A stretch of DNA of 64,000 bases from Norana najaformis (GCA_964023275.1 OZ029915.1:4294985-4358984), one strand, 5' to 3'. Numbered from the stretch's first letter, positions 1 to 10,940 are shown. Notes: generated from the letters alone by a model not told the origin. A program made the numbers and translations.

Positions 1-294
1 AGGGCACACACTTACTCAAGACATAGGTCTACTCCGGCAGTTAACTGTAGTTGCGCCCACATTGGGCACATAAGTTTCCAAAAGTGGCACAGTGTGGGCC
101 AACTGAGGGCCCAAAACGTCACTGTCTGGGGAAGAGTTGTCCAGATATCATATGAAGAACAAGTAAAGGTTCGATTACCGGGAGACCAGTGATTGAGACA
201 GAAGCTGTTACGGTGGGTTGAGTGAAGGAAATTGGAAGGCGGCGGATTAGGCCTATAGTCTACAGCAGTCAGTTCTTAGTCTTTCCGAAAGGAG

Positions 295-415
295 GACAAA
301 GAGGGTAGCGAGGCAGGTAGGGAGGAAGGGCAGGAAGCAGGGAGAGGGAGAGAGGTAGGCAGGAAGGGAGAGAGAGAAAGGCAGGGAACGAGGGAAGAAA
401 GCAGAAAGGGATCGA
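295..415. repeat. Purine-rich low-complexity tract
   Basis: Degenerate GGAAG, GGGAGA and GGCAG units on the + strand. The complement reads as a Ser/Pro/Leu-rich open frame, which is an artefact of composition. Confidence 0.85.
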
Positions 416-704
416 TGCAGGGAAAAGACATATACTGCAGCATTTTCATTTTATGTATGCATATATAATACTTGCCTTGAATTGCAATTAGAATAATTAC
501 TGTGGCTGTCATGGAAACAGGCAAGAGTCCATTCGTTACCACAGCCATTTTTGTCCCTGAAAAGAAAATAATAGCATTTGCAAAACTGAAAGTTAAAGCT
601 TTTACCTCTCTCTGCCCGAACTGCTACACGGTTCAATCATCGGTAGTTTCCTGAGTCCTAAATTTGAATAACTTGGAGCTATTTTAAGTAGCTATTAACC
701 GGCG

Positions 705-870
705 TAGGTTAGTATGATGTGCCTACGAAGCGTTCAGCGTGTGATAATGTAAATGTAAAATGTAAATGTACATGGTTTTATATAGCGACCACATGACCTC
801 GACCCTGCACATTTTCAATGAATTTATTGGGTGAGATCCTTCACCACCGCTGCTGCTTTGAATGGACGCC
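705..870 (-). mobile_element. SINE family F, 3' part
   Basis: The reverse complement carries the block seen in full near 5.8, 15.9 and 16.5 kb: a run starting GGATCTCACCC, then TAAATTCATTG, the GAGCAGGGTCGAGG segment and TCGCTATATAAAACC, ending in ATGTAA-type repeats. Only the 3' part is present. Confidence 0.75.
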
Positions 871-892
871 ATGCCATTTGGGGAATGTAGCG

Positions 893-1015
893 CTTAGTGC
901 AACCTATAGGATATGTGTAGGACATATGAGGCTTATATGCGACATTCCCATGTGGGCTTCACATATCCTACTATATGGGACCATATGCAGGACATATGAA
1001 GCCCATATGGGAATA
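893..1015. repeat. CATATG-rich imperfect palindromic repeat
   Basis: Repeated ACATATGAAGCCCATATGGG-like words in both orientations. A related block lies near 55.33-55.40 kb inside the hexosaminidase gene. It could be a small non-autonomous element, but I see no clear ends. Confidence 0.5.
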
Positions 1016-1019
1016 ATAC

Positions 1020-1110
1020 AATGCAATACAACTTATATTTATAACGCGCCTTAATAAAACAATGTCTTACTCAAAGGACGCGTTACAACATAATAATTAG
1101 TTATAGCAAT
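1020..1110 (-). mobile_element. LINE-like 3' end fragment
   Basis: It reads CTTATATTTATAACGCGCC and continues to ACTCAAAGGACGCG. The complement ends in the GGCGCGTTATAAATATAAG form of the 3' motif shared by many retroposon ends in this window. A similar fragment lies at about 36.15-36.24 kb. Confidence 0.5.
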
Positions 1111-1377
1111 GAGAGAATAAAATAATGAGTCTTAAGTTTTAATTTAAAAGTATCTATGGATAATGTGATAAAATATTATAAATTGTATAAATTATAACAA
1201 CCTCCCAGTGGTATTGTGTTGTCAGATCGGGAGAAGTTGAGGAGTTTTCTTGAAAAGGCGCTGCATAAATTCATGCACAGGTACGACTGTGCTTATCTAA
1301 AAAGCCTATGAATATCTGCATAAATGCATTTATTGAAATTTGTAATTTTAATCTCACAAATACATATAGCGTTTTCC

Positions 1378-1403
1378 AGAGAGAGAGAGAGAGAGAGAGA
1401 GAG
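1378..1403. repeat. (GA)n microsatellite
   Basis: About 13 uninterrupted GA units. Confidence 0.95.
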
Positions 1404-1610
1404 ACTCGCGTGTGTATGAATCTGAACATTTGTATAGCGTATTTTAAGTTCCTCATAGTAGCTCTGAAACAAGGCTAGCTAGCAGTTCTTAAGAGGAAAA
1501 TTTTCTTGAGCTGCTTGTCGCGTTTTAGTTCGAATTAATTTCACTGGACAACAAATTTTTACAAAAATCATGTTACTGAAATGAAATTAGTCAGTTCTTA
1601 TCAATTTGTA

Positions 1611-1660
1611 TGTGCTGAACACGAATATGACAGTGAAAATGTCGAATTGGCTCTAGTTTT
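1611..1660 (+). repeat. Left terminal inverted repeat
   Basis: Pairs ungapped with the complement of the right end. The outer 18 bases are identical and the inner half is more diverged, but both retain ATTGGCTCT near the inner edge. Confidence 0.75.
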
Positions 1661-1752
1661 TTTGTAATCTGAAACGAAGTAATTTTATATCGCACAATGC
1701 ATGCCAACAGTGATACACTTACAGTTAATATTTGTAAAAACCAGGTCATAGA

Positions 1753-3444
1753 CTAGTTCTTAGATTTTTTTGCCTGTCTCTTGTACAGCTGTTCGGGAGC
1801 ATCTCTGCGGAGTGTCCAGCAGTAGTCAGCCAACATTGTAGTGGACCATTTTCCCTGGTACCTTTGCTCCATTGTTGCGATATCTTGATGAAAACGTTCG
1901 CCATGTTCGTCACTAACCATACCACAGTTGTCAGGGAAGAAATCCAGATGGGAATGAAGGAAATGCATCTTCAGAGACATATTGCAGCGAAATTTCTGGT
2001 ACTGCTTGAGCATGTCTTCTACTAGTTCCTTGTAGTTTTCTGCCCTAACATTCCCCAGAAAGTCTGTAGACACTAGACGAAAAGCATTCCATGCTTGTTT
2101 CGCATCACCCTCCAGCAAGTTGTTGAAGCGGTCATCTTTGAAGAGTTCTCTAATCTGAGGACCCACAAAAACTCCCTCTTTAATCTTTGCTTCGCTGAGT
2201 CGAGGGAATTTTTCATGCAGGTATCGGAAAGCTGGCGAAGTGCGGTCCATGGCTTTCACGAAGTTCTTCACCAAACCTAGTTTGATGTGAAGGGGTGGTA
2301 GTAGGATTTTGTGAGCCTCGACCAGAGCTGGGTGCTGGATATTCTTCTGTCCAACTGCCATGTTTTGTCTGGGAGTCCATTCCTTCCGCACGTAGTGCAA
2401 CTCTCTTGCTCGGCTATCCCACTCACACAAGAAACACATATATTTTGTATATCCTTGCTGCAGTCCCATTAAAATGGCAACTACCTTCAAATCACCACAC
2501 AGGTGCCATTTGTACCTGTTATAGTCAATGGAATGCAGTAGCTGTTTTAGGTTATCGTATGTCTCTTTCATGTGGACAGCATGCGCTAATGGAATAGATG
2601 GAAGACGGTTTCCATTGTGCAAAAGCACAGCCTTAAGACTCAGCGTTGAAGAGTCTACAAAGAGTCTTCATTCTTGTGGGTCATGAGTGATCTGTAAGGC
2701 ATTCATGAGGTCGTCAATATTGGAACAGAATACCAGATTACCTTCCTTCATAAAGAAAGGTTCCAACTGCTGATGGCGCTTTCTATATGAAGTAATTGTG
2801 ACATCTTCTTCTAGAAGATTCCATTGTTGGAGTCTTGATCCTAGCAATTCTGCCTTGTTTTTGGATAAGTCCAAATCACGAACAAGGTCATTTAGTTCTT
2901 CCTGTGTTATTCTGTGTGGGGTTGATGATGCACCGCAGTGAAAATCGGGATCACTGCACGCTGACGGACCAGGAGAAGAACATGTCGGCTCACCCTTGTC
3001 CTCATCAGATGAATCAAGGAAAATATATTCTGCTGGAGGTTCTGGAATAGGAAGTCCATCACCATGTGGAACTGGTCTCAATGCTGACGGAATGTTTGGG
3101 TAGACTATTGTCGACTTCTTTTGCTTCGTTATTCCACCGGAAAGAGGAGGAACCAAGCAGAAGTAACAGTCATCTACGTGGTTGCTTTGCTCTCTCCACA
3201 CCATGGGAACTGCAAACGGCATTGATGGTCTTTTGCCATTCAACCACTGTGAAACCTGTGTTGTACATGTAGCACAGCATATATGCGGGGCCCATGGCTT
3301 GTCTTGGTCACCAACCTTGCATTCGAAGTAAGCATGATATGCCTTCTTGACTTGATAAGTGATACTTTTCTTCTGGTTGGCAAATGTCACTTCCCCACAA
3401 ATGTAACAAAAGTTGTCCACAGTATTTACGCACTTCCGAGGCAT
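1753..3444 (-). pseudogene. Putative transposase ORF with one in-frame TGA
   Basis: A 564-codon frame starts MPRKCVNTVDNFCYIC and ends KRQAKKSKN. It is open throughout except for one TGA at 2668-2670 (codon 259), with both sides in the same frame. The N-terminal part (about residues 5-75) has paired cysteines (CYIC, then CCATC), suggesting a zinc-binding domain. An acidic, low-complexity linker follows at about 140-180. The C-terminal half has conserved-looking blocks: WHLCGDLKVV, then CFLC, LPPLHIKLGL, and HGERFHQD followed by YQGKW. In relatives I remember the residue at the stop as tryptophan (EWRLF), so TGG to TGA is the likely change. It is either a recently dead copy or a readthrough site. 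The catalytic role is inference. Confidence 0.65.
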
Positions 3445-3785
3445 TACTGTTCTGTATTGTATCTAAATGGATAGAGTAATAATAGTTTTATAAAACAGTA
3501 ACTTAAACTGTCTCGCACAAAGTCTGTAATATTGTAAATGCTCAACCGTTCCGACTCGCTTTATATAGTACACTGCTGACGTCATCTTACGTCAGCAGCC
3601 GACTGGCTGTAGTTTTACATTGCATCAGAAAATGACGTAATCAACTGTGCATGATGTGTCCATGATGGGATTATGCAATGAGGTGGAATATTACATCATT
3701 CTAGACTTATTTAGGATATTGTCGCAGTCCTACTGCATAAATTTACATGGTGAAACATAAAAAATGAACTATATGAAATATTTTC

Positions 3786-3835
3786 AAAACGAGAGCCAAT
3801 AAAAAAATTTTATGGTTATATTCGTGTTCAGCACA
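3786..3835 (-). repeat. Right terminal inverted repeat
   Basis: The complement reads TGTGCTGAACACGAATAT at its outer end and ATTGGCTCTCGTTTT at its inner end, matching the left repeat position for position. Confidence 0.75.
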
Positions 3836-4494
3836 CCAAGATGCTACACATTAGGGCCTTTTCCAGTCAGTAACGATTTCTATGTTGACCAGTGTTTTCA
3901 ATGGATGAAGGTCAGTGTATGGTCAGCGTTTGGTGAGGTCAGTATATGGTTAGTGTATAGGCCTATTTAAAGTAGTTTCTTACCAAGCAACGTGACCGAG
4001 ATGTTCCTGATACGTCGACTAATATCCTCAGAATTAAGCAGCTCCAGTTGCCATCGTGTGAAGTGTTGACCCCAGATTCAAATTCTGCTGCAATTTTTCC
4101 TCTGGAAGACAAATAGCATCACGGCTGATGCTAACAGCAACAGCAGTAGCAGCAACTGAACTTACAAGCACAGTTCACGCCAAACGCTTTTGTCCAATTG
4201 AGGTCCATTCCCCGAGGCAAATGCACAAAGCTTCAACACCCTGCCACCCTTACGATCACTAACTATAATATGCACATAATATACACACCACACACGCATC
4301 GACATCCTAGTGGAATGATCATCGGTGTTATGTACTTATGCACTGTATACTTATACAGAATATTTATACCTATTCACAGCAATCTGTAATTTTATGTAAT
4401 ATTTCTATGTGTCACGTATTATACTAATGTCTACTTTCCATATTACGGTCACTGTCTATGTCTTTATGTCTTTGTCAGAGATTTATGTGCAGTC

Positions 4495-4680
4495 TGTCTG
4501 TCTGTCTGCTTGTCTCTCTCTCACTCTCTCTCACTCTCGCTCATTCTCTCTCTCACTCTTACACACTCTCTCGTTCTCATTCTCACTCATCTTTTCTCAT
4601 TCACCTGCTCTGTTCTCTGTCTCTCTCTGTCTCTCTCTATTTTTCTGTCTTTATCTCTGTCTCTCTCTCTCTCTGTACCA
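4495..4680. repeat. CT-rich / TCTG simple-sequence tract
   Basis: Mixed TCTG, CTCT and CTCA units, open in all three forward frames because stops are rare in this composition. Confidence 0.9.
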
Positions 4681-5143
4681 TCATTTGTATCTGCTATTAG
4701 CAACAATCAGTTTAATATTCACAGCAGCGCATTAACGCTGAGAAGCCTAGAGCCACTGGACCGTAACTAGGATGCGCTGGTCCGTGCATGCGTATTAGTG
4801 TGAGTGGAAGGAGGGGAATATGGAAGGGAGGAGAAGGAAGGAAGGTTCCGAAGGGATGAGGATGATTCAGGAGACGAACGAGCCGTCAATTAGCTCCAGG
4901 GAATAAGTTGGTCTCCTGGGTGGCGACGAGAAATTCTGGAGATTTACATTTTTTATATGTTACATTACTAGAGTGAGATAGACACCGAGGAAGAGACATA
5001 GAGACAGAAGCAGAGATAGTGACAGCGAGCGAGACAGTGACAGTGCCGAGGGAGAGAGATGTAGTAGAACAGCCATGTTTCAACGACTTTGAGAGGATCG
5101 CAAAAGGCGCAATATAAATAATAAGATAATCACAGTGACGGAC

Positions 5144-5149
5144 AGACAT

Positions 5150-5186
<37 letters not shown>

Positions 5187-5187
5187 T
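5144..5187. repeat. (GACA)n microsatellite
   Basis: Eleven near-perfect CAGA/GACA units. Confidence 0.9.
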
Positions 5188-5335
5188 CTAATAAATGGTT
5201 CATCAACAGTCACTTTGAGCTCAAAACATATAGACTAAACATTGCATCAAAAGTTTCAACCTTAAGATGGTGTAAAATAGTGAAAATGCAAGCTTTGACA
5301 TACATACGCCGTTAAGTGGAGGTCACGAGGCCAAC

Positions 5336-5400
5336 ACCAACGAGGCTAAGACCTACGAGGCTAAGACCTACGAGGCTAAGACCTACGAGGCGGAGGCTGA
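5336..5400. repeat. 15-bp tandem repeat
   Basis: Four copies of a unit close to ACGAGGCTAAGACCT, the last diverged. Confidence 0.85.
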
Positions 5401-5544
5401 GACCCATTTTATCGGTCGCTGAATAATATGCAAAGACAGACAGTAGTGCATCATAATATTCTGTCCTCGTTATTCGGTGATGCATATCTAAAACTCCCAA
5501 TGTTCTGGATACGGGGTCAGTGAATCGCAGGACTTGTTGTTTGC

Positions 5545-5740
5545 TTCCCAACTGACACAGCTACCAAATTATACTGGCACGGTGTGCGCAAACAACTTGC
5601 CCACGGTCGTTACGCGGAGTCGAACCCGCAAGCGCATGAACAATGACCAAACCGATAGACCATCGTTCCGCACATATATACATAGGCCTGCTCAGTACCA
5701 AGAAAAGGAAATGAGCGCCTCCCCTCACTGGCCTAGATAG
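5545..5740 (-). mobile_element. SINE family A with tRNA-like head
   Basis: On the complement a tRNA-like region carries the B-box GGTTCGACTCC. It is followed by a body (CAAGTTGTTTGCGCACACC, TATAATTTGGTA) that recurs near 25.1, 44.2 and 57.2 kb. This copy keeps the head, which the others lack. The head is too degenerate to be a functional tRNA. Confidence 0.7.
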
Positions 5741-5995
5741 CTACATCGGGAAAAGCGTATGCCAAGAAGCCTATGTGCAACCCGATCGTGGCTTGTTTCA
5801 GAGATTTAAATCTCGGGCTAGCACGGTTCGTGCACGGGGACCTTATTTGGCGTGGCGCTCATTCAAACGGGCAGCGGTGGTGAAGGATCTCACCCGATAA
5901 ATTCATTGCAAAATGAGCAGGGTCGAGGTCATACGGTCGCTATATAAAACCGTGTACATGTACGTCTCACTTGTGGGATAAGGGAGGCTTTATAT
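5735..5995 (+). mobile_element. SINE family F, nearly full copy
   Basis: Runs from CTAGATAGCTACATCGGG through GAGATTTAAATCTCGGGC and CGTGGCGCTCATTCAAACGG to the tail TCGCTATATAAAACCGTG. After the tail come GTACATGTAC and a fragment resembling the family A 3' end (CTCACTTGTGGGATAAGGG), so this is a nested or chimeric insertion. Confidence 0.75.
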
Positions 5996-6239
5996 CTAAA
6001 ACTAGTGATACTGTTACCAGCCATTCACTCTACAAATGTTCAAACCATCGCAAGTGTTTACAGTGCTAGAAATTTATTAAGAACGCATACTTCGCTTTTT
6101 CACCTTAAGAAAACAAGGATGCTTCGTGATAACATTTGGCATCTGTCGTAGGCTTTGCCACAGCCTCTGCTTCGGCCTTGGTCTAGAAATTCTGGTTAAG
6201 TAGGTGTTTATCGTTATACCAGCCAATGAAATGCCGCCA

Positions 6240-6990
6240 AGCTGTGGGCGAGGGTTCGTAGACCTTAAGACCTACGGGCCTCAGTTCACCATGCACAGGT
6301 CTGGTCTGAGGGGGATCGCCATATAATTAAGAGGAGCGGGGGCCAACCGCCCTCCACACCGACAGCTAAATCCGCCATTGTCTGTATCCACTAATTCCAC
6401 ATATCAGCCGTTCCTGCAATGCGATCTTCTTTCGCTAATTTTCTTTAGAAATTTCCCTCCACTTTCTTCGTCTTCTGCAGAAAGATCGTCGACAACATAC
6501 TTCACCTTGAATTCACTTTACTTTACCTTACCTAACTGTACCTTACCTCTCCTTATCTTACCTGAATTTACCTTACCTTACCTCGCTTTATTTTACCTCA
6601 TCTTACCTGACGTCACCATACATTACCCTACTCTATGCTTTGCCTTACTGTAAATCTTAAAATATGCTGCATTCGGTTTGCTTGAAGCGGTTGGGAGTAG
6701 ACTCATGGGCATGAGCATTGGGGAAATGCATCTTGAGCCAGTGAGGGAAGGTTAGCACCCACCCACCAAAAATTGCATCCCGACTGTAAAGGTTAGAAGA
6801 GAACGAAATCTTCTCAACTTAAAACTTAGCTTTTTCAAATTGATTATCCACCGCAGGCTGCCTCTCTGTCTTGTGGACTGAACTTCTGGACGTTGACCTG
6901 ATTGTGGCTTGGCTTTGGTGCGCCATCGGTTGATGCCTTGTGCATTAGACACCGGCGCATTAGAAGTTTCTAATTATTACTATTATTATT
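6240..6990. repeat. TACCTT-rich tract and 5'-truncated SINE tail
   Basis: 6500-6650 is a degenerate CCTTACCTTA tract; similar tracts lie at 17.45-17.75 and 19.57-19.70 kb. From about 6860 runs a family C repeat: GATTGTGGCTTGGCTTTGG, then GCGCCATCGGTTGATGCC and GGCGCATTAGAAGTT. It ends in (TTA)n then (GTT)n up to 7029. Confidence 0.7.
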
Positions 6991-6993
6991 ATT

Positions 6994-7029
<36 letters not shown>

Positions 7030-7740
7030 AGAAAAAGAAGATGGAAATTCACCAGAATGAGGTCACTATGCCCCAGAAATAGTTGAGACAAAGAGCGAAA
7101 CCAGAGTTTAAGCCATAAAAGCGAAATACAGTTTTACGATTCTGCTTACAGCAAAGAAGTCGAGCAAATTTGGAAGTCTCAGGGCTATCTAGAGATTTAG
7201 AAGTTTCAGGGTAATCTAGAGATCAGAGAGTAGTGCTAGTTCCCAGCGACTGAGCTGAATGTAAAGGCCAATACTGTTCTCTTTCACGTTTCAAGACTGA
7301 CCGAATTCTAAGACATGTTGTTGCTAGTCCAAGCACTCGCTTTGCTTTCTTCGGTTCAGAAATGGAACAGAAATCAACACAGTAGCCCTGAACACAGGTC
7401 ACTAGTGTCAACTGCTGTTGTTTAGACATAATTTATATGCGTGTGTGTATGCAAATGTACATGTAAATGTATATATGTATATACATGTAGATGTAACTAC
7501 ATGCATATGTAGGCTATATACATGACGTTTGCTTTGATGGCTTCTATCACTGTGTCCTCTGTTCATGAACAAAAGTTACGACTATTGCCTCATTACATAT
7601 AATTCTATGGTTTGCGGACATATTTATGCCAAATTTGCTTGGCACTCTGCATTTTCTTGGATGTTGTTAACAAATATTTGTTAGGGAGAGCATTTTACAC
7701 GTGTTTCAGCTATTCTTTCTCTGACCTATCGGAATTCAAC
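7030..7740. other. Intergenic, no feature recognised
   Basis: Unique-looking AT-moderate sequence with a short TA/TG-rich patch near 7440-7500. No splice-supported exon. Confidence 0.5.
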
Positions 7741-7850
7741 CTGGCTTCTCCCAGGGATGGTGATTTTGAAGCGACTATCGATTGATGCCTTGGGCATTAT
7801 GATAATGGCGCTATAAAAGTTGTCAGGACTAAGGGGTGGTCAGGTTCCAC
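7735..7850 (+). mobile_element. LINE family E, 3' end
   Basis: Has GAAGCGACTATCGATTGATG, a CTTGGGCATTATGATAATGG segment and GCGCTATAAAAGTTG. The same 3' terminus recurs near 29.4, 42.3, 45.5, 47.1 and 62.35 kb. Confidence 0.7.
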
Positions 7851-7939
7851 TTACTTACGTGATTGCTAATATTTGGGGCAGGATGACAGTCTAGGGAGAG
7901 TCGAAGTTATGGCGGTATGAAAAGACTCCTGAAAAGACG

Positions 7940-8260
7940 CAACAAGAGAATCGTAATCGCAATCTCAAGATTTCTATAGAGCCCAACGAAAGCTGTCGAG
8001 GGAACCAGCTTATTCACAGGCGCTCAGTCAAAACAAAAGCTGTAGGCAAAAGGGTTCGGTTTCAGGTCAAGATCCTGGAGTCAGGCAGGCAGTCGGACGG
8101 CTACGGTGGCTGGTATTTGAAATTAAAGCGAGAAGAGAGACAAGGGGAAGAGGAAGATTTCGGATAAGACTTTTGGAAAAGTAATGTTTTCAGTTTTGAG
8201 TGAAAGACCAGTGCAGAAATTGTAAGAGGTGAAGTGCTGGTGAGTTCATATGATGGCTCA
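7940..8260 (-). mobile_element. LINE family D, 3' fragment
   Basis: On the minus strand this is the end of a non-LTR retrotransposon ORF2 (a tail of the type LPPELRQLS followed by SPLAISAQVF) plus its 3' UTR. The 3' end is at low coordinate, where the complement gives CTATAGAAATCTTGAG then GATTACGATTACG. It is heavily mutated and 5'-truncated. Confidence 0.7.
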
Positions 8261-8869
8261 GATAATTCTCGTAATTCTGAGAGAAGAAACTTGTGAAATT
8301 TTATTTATGACTTGTTTCTGCGCTTTGACTAAGCGACTAGCTCGCAACAGAAATCAGATTAGATTAGATTGCATTGCCGAACTGTGCAAACCGTTCGAGG
8401 CATCATTTAAAGTAACACGTATATGAACCACGTGACTGTCTGTTGCTGAGGCGAGTGTGACGACCTGTAACCGTTGTTTATGTAGAACAGACCATCAAAC
8501 AGTGACGAAAGCTTCAACAGAAGTAAGGCAGAGGGCACGATTTTTATTGACACGAACTTCACGACTAAATATTTTTAAAAATTAATTCCTATCGCTGAAA
8601 AGGCAAGTAAATGGCATCAGTAGAGCCATACTCTGGCGGAGTCAAGGGGCAAACCTGCTATGTTTCTTCTCATCTGGCCATAGAGCGGAGTGCATGGGCC
8701 AAAGCTGTGGCTCTGTTGATCCAACCGTGGCCCCACTCGCAAACATGGGGCTAAAGGTACGCACCCAGATGTTATTGTCACTAAACATGATAGGGGCCTA
8801 TGGCCTGTGATCAGTTTTGTTCCAGCGTAGTGTGTACCAGGCCAGAGCAGACTAATAGTAGTAGTGAAT

Positions 8870-9160
8870 TAGATCTCTCTCAGCGCCCAATGAAAGCAAA
8901 GTCCCAGGAACCAGATTATTCTCACGCGCTCATTGAAAACAAAATCGATAGGCAGAAGGCATCAGATTCGGTTCCAGATGAAGATCCAAGAGTCAGGCAG
9001 GCAGACAGCAGACGGCTACGGTGGATGGTGCTTAGAGTTGGAGCGGTAAGATAGATAAGGGAAAGGAGGAATTAGGATAGGATTTGTGGAAGAGAAGTGT
9101 TTTCAGTTTTGAGTGAAAGACCTGCGCAGAAATTGCAGGAGGTGAAGCGTTTAGATAAAC
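8870..9160 (-). mobile_element. LINE family D, 3' fragment
   Basis: A second copy of the same element. It shares CGATAGGCAGAAGG, CAGGTCAAGATCC-like and GTTTTCAGTTTTGAGTGAAAG segments with the copies at 8.0, 18.95, 21.4 and 39.6 kb. It is non-coding through mutation. Confidence 0.7.
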
Positions 9161-9362
9161 ATCCTTCTAGAAGTGTTGATGACTAAAAATGAGGTGTCAA
9201 GCGTAGACCAGAGTTGTCGCAGCAACTGACTGATGCTTTGACTAAAATTTCTTGTGTGTGTAACATCTGAACATGAGCTCTTAGTAATGACTGGCCGTTA
9301 TCAAGAGGTGTTTATTTGTAAGTTCCCTCGAACTTGGGAACCTTTGTTAATGATGTCTCAAC

Positions 9363-9666
9363 ATGCTGACTCTGTCTGTCTGTCTGTTTGTCTGTGTCTG
9401 TCTGTCTTTGGGTAGCTATCTTCGCATGCTCACTTGTCACTCTCTGTCTCACACTGTCTCTGACTCTCTTTATCAACCTATTTGTTTGTTTATTTGTCTC
9501 TTTCTCACTGCCTCATTCTGTCTCCTCTCTGTCACTAGATCACCCACGCACTCACCCTCCCTCTCATACTCTTTGAGTCTGTGTCTCTTTCTGTCTGTCT
9601 GTCTCGCTCTCGTTCTCTCTGGCTCTCTCTCTCTCCGACTCTCTCTCTCTCTCCCTCCCTCCCTCC

Positions 9667-9721
<55 letters not shown>

Positions 9722-9745
9722 ACTCTCTCTCTCTCTCTCTTCCAG
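9363..9745. repeat. TCTG / TC pyrimidine-rich tract
   Basis: TCTG units grade into a long (CT)n run around 9650-9745. Long Ser/Leu and Arg/Glu open frames on both strands are explained by this composition. Confidence 0.92.
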
Positions 9746-10261
9746 AAGAATCGACTCGAAATTGCGAACTCCGACCTTCTGCATGTGCTTGCTAAGTGTT
9801 TACGAATCTGTTTATTCAGCTTTTGTTCAAAGGTCTGTGATTCATCAATCGCGTTTCAATCAAACTTCAGCGTGATGCCAATGGAAGGCCTACCCCGCTG
9901 CCAAGAAGACCAAAATACTACCCTATATATCGACACAGTAGGACCTAAAGTGGCAAAGCGACTCAAGGTACGATACTCTGTGTAGATCTACTTTGGTCAG
10001 AGCATGTAAGAATCGGAAAATATTCTTACTCTAGAATATTCAAAAGACAGCTACTGCTCAATACGGTATAGCAGAGTACACTGGAAAGCATCGATCTAGT
10101 TAGTATACAGGACCCAGACACTGACGCTCTAAGCAAGATCAAAGCGTGACTGCAGCGAATCCAGCAGGTGTTCGTGATAATAACCGCTATAAACAGTGCA
10201 CCCGTTAGAAAAGAAAACTTATAACAGGTGGGATATATCTTTTTATTTACTCTATGCTGAT

Positions 10262-10490
10262 TGTGGGACGCGGCGGTGTAATGGTATGATCTGTGCCTCG
10301 TAACCGGAGGGCCGCGGGTTCGAATCTGCCTCAAGCCGCTGCGTAGCGAACTTGGACAAGTTGCTCACCCACAATTGTCTGTGAGGAAGGCAACGGGAAA
10401 CCATCTCATTTATCTCATCCCCTGGTAGCATAAAGCCAATGGACCTGTCTTCGGGCGAAGAACTCATTATCATCATCATCATCATAATTG
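10262..10490 (+). mobile_element. tRNA-derived SINE (family B)
   Basis: The head has an A-box-like GTGTAATGGTATG and the B-box GGGTTCGAATCT. The body includes TTGGACAAGTTGCTCACCCA and ends in a (CAT)n tail. The head/body junction resembles the tRNA-Lys-like SINE at 28.5 kb. No folded acceptor stem supports a functional tRNA. Confidence 0.75.
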
Positions 10491-10544
10491 TAGACTAAGT
10501 CTAGTAATATGTCTAGTCATATATCTTCGCATGTTGTAGTAATT

Positions 10545-10940
10545 TCTACTTCATTATCTGGAAAGATCTCCCTAGTGAATTTCGCAAGTTCTCTGTTCCC
10601 CTATCCATCTCGTCGTTCACCCACCATCATCCGTCTCAAGCCCCTCTATCTAATATTCCTCAGGTATTCCATTAAAAACTGATGTCTCACCTTTTCAAGA
10701 AATCCCACCCTGATCCATCGAATCCGCAGCCTTCCCATTTCCATCAGCTTAAACCAACCCACCCTAACAGCTCCTCTCCCCCCTTGTCTCTGGTCTTCTG
10801 ACAACCGGACTTGGTTTTTGACATGACATCTTTGGACAACCCCATTGACTTGACGAAGCGCTCGTCAATAAGCTGGTGCCCTATTCTTAATTTTTAAGTG
10901 GCGCTTTAGAAATTTTTAGTTTACGTTAGGATTACGAACC
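10545..10940 (+). mobile_element. LINE ORF2 C-terminal tail and 3' UTR
   Basis: Translates in part as IWKDLPSEFRKFSVP, then a decayed continuation. This is the usual C-terminal tail of L2/CR1-type retrotransposon ORF2. The 3' UTR ends GCGCTTTAGAAATTTTTAG and GGATTACGA. Related copies lie at 29.5-29.8 and 59.3-59.5 kb. Confidence 0.65.

Larger units (their letters stand above)
1..1610. other. Intergenic, no gene seen
   Basis: I find no coding exon here. The stretch holds a purine-rich low-complexity tract, a SINE tail, CATATG-rich repeats, a LINE-like 3' end and a short GA microsatellite, listed separately. The open frames are short and explained by simple sequence. Confidence 0.6.
1611..3835 (-). 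mobile_element. Transposon-like element with 50-bp TIRs
   Basis: The two ends are inverted repeats, both beginning TGTGCTGAACACGAATAT. I count 40 identities over 50 ungapped positions. Between them lies one long minus-strand reading frame and little else. This is the layout of a cut-and-paste DNA transposon of about 2.2 kb. I see no convincing target-site duplication next to either end. The encoded protein matches, as I recall it, a multicopy uncharacterised family found in arthropods, cnidarians and other invertebrates. I cannot assign it to a named superfamily. Confidence 0.7.
3836..5330. other. Intergenic; simple repeats, no gene seen
   Basis: Contains a CT-rich tract (4495-4680) and a GACA microsatellite (5144-5187). 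The Ser/Leu-rich frames here come from the CT tract. No exon with splice sites or a recognisable product was found. Confidence 0.6.

Noticed and set aside
9363..9875. Ser/Leu-rich 170-codon ORF and Arg/Glu-rich ORF on the other strand
   Set aside because: Both are produced by a CT/TCTG simple-sequence tract.
10262..10330. Functional tRNA gene
   Set aside because: Same reason: head of a dispersed SINE with a CAT-repeat tail.
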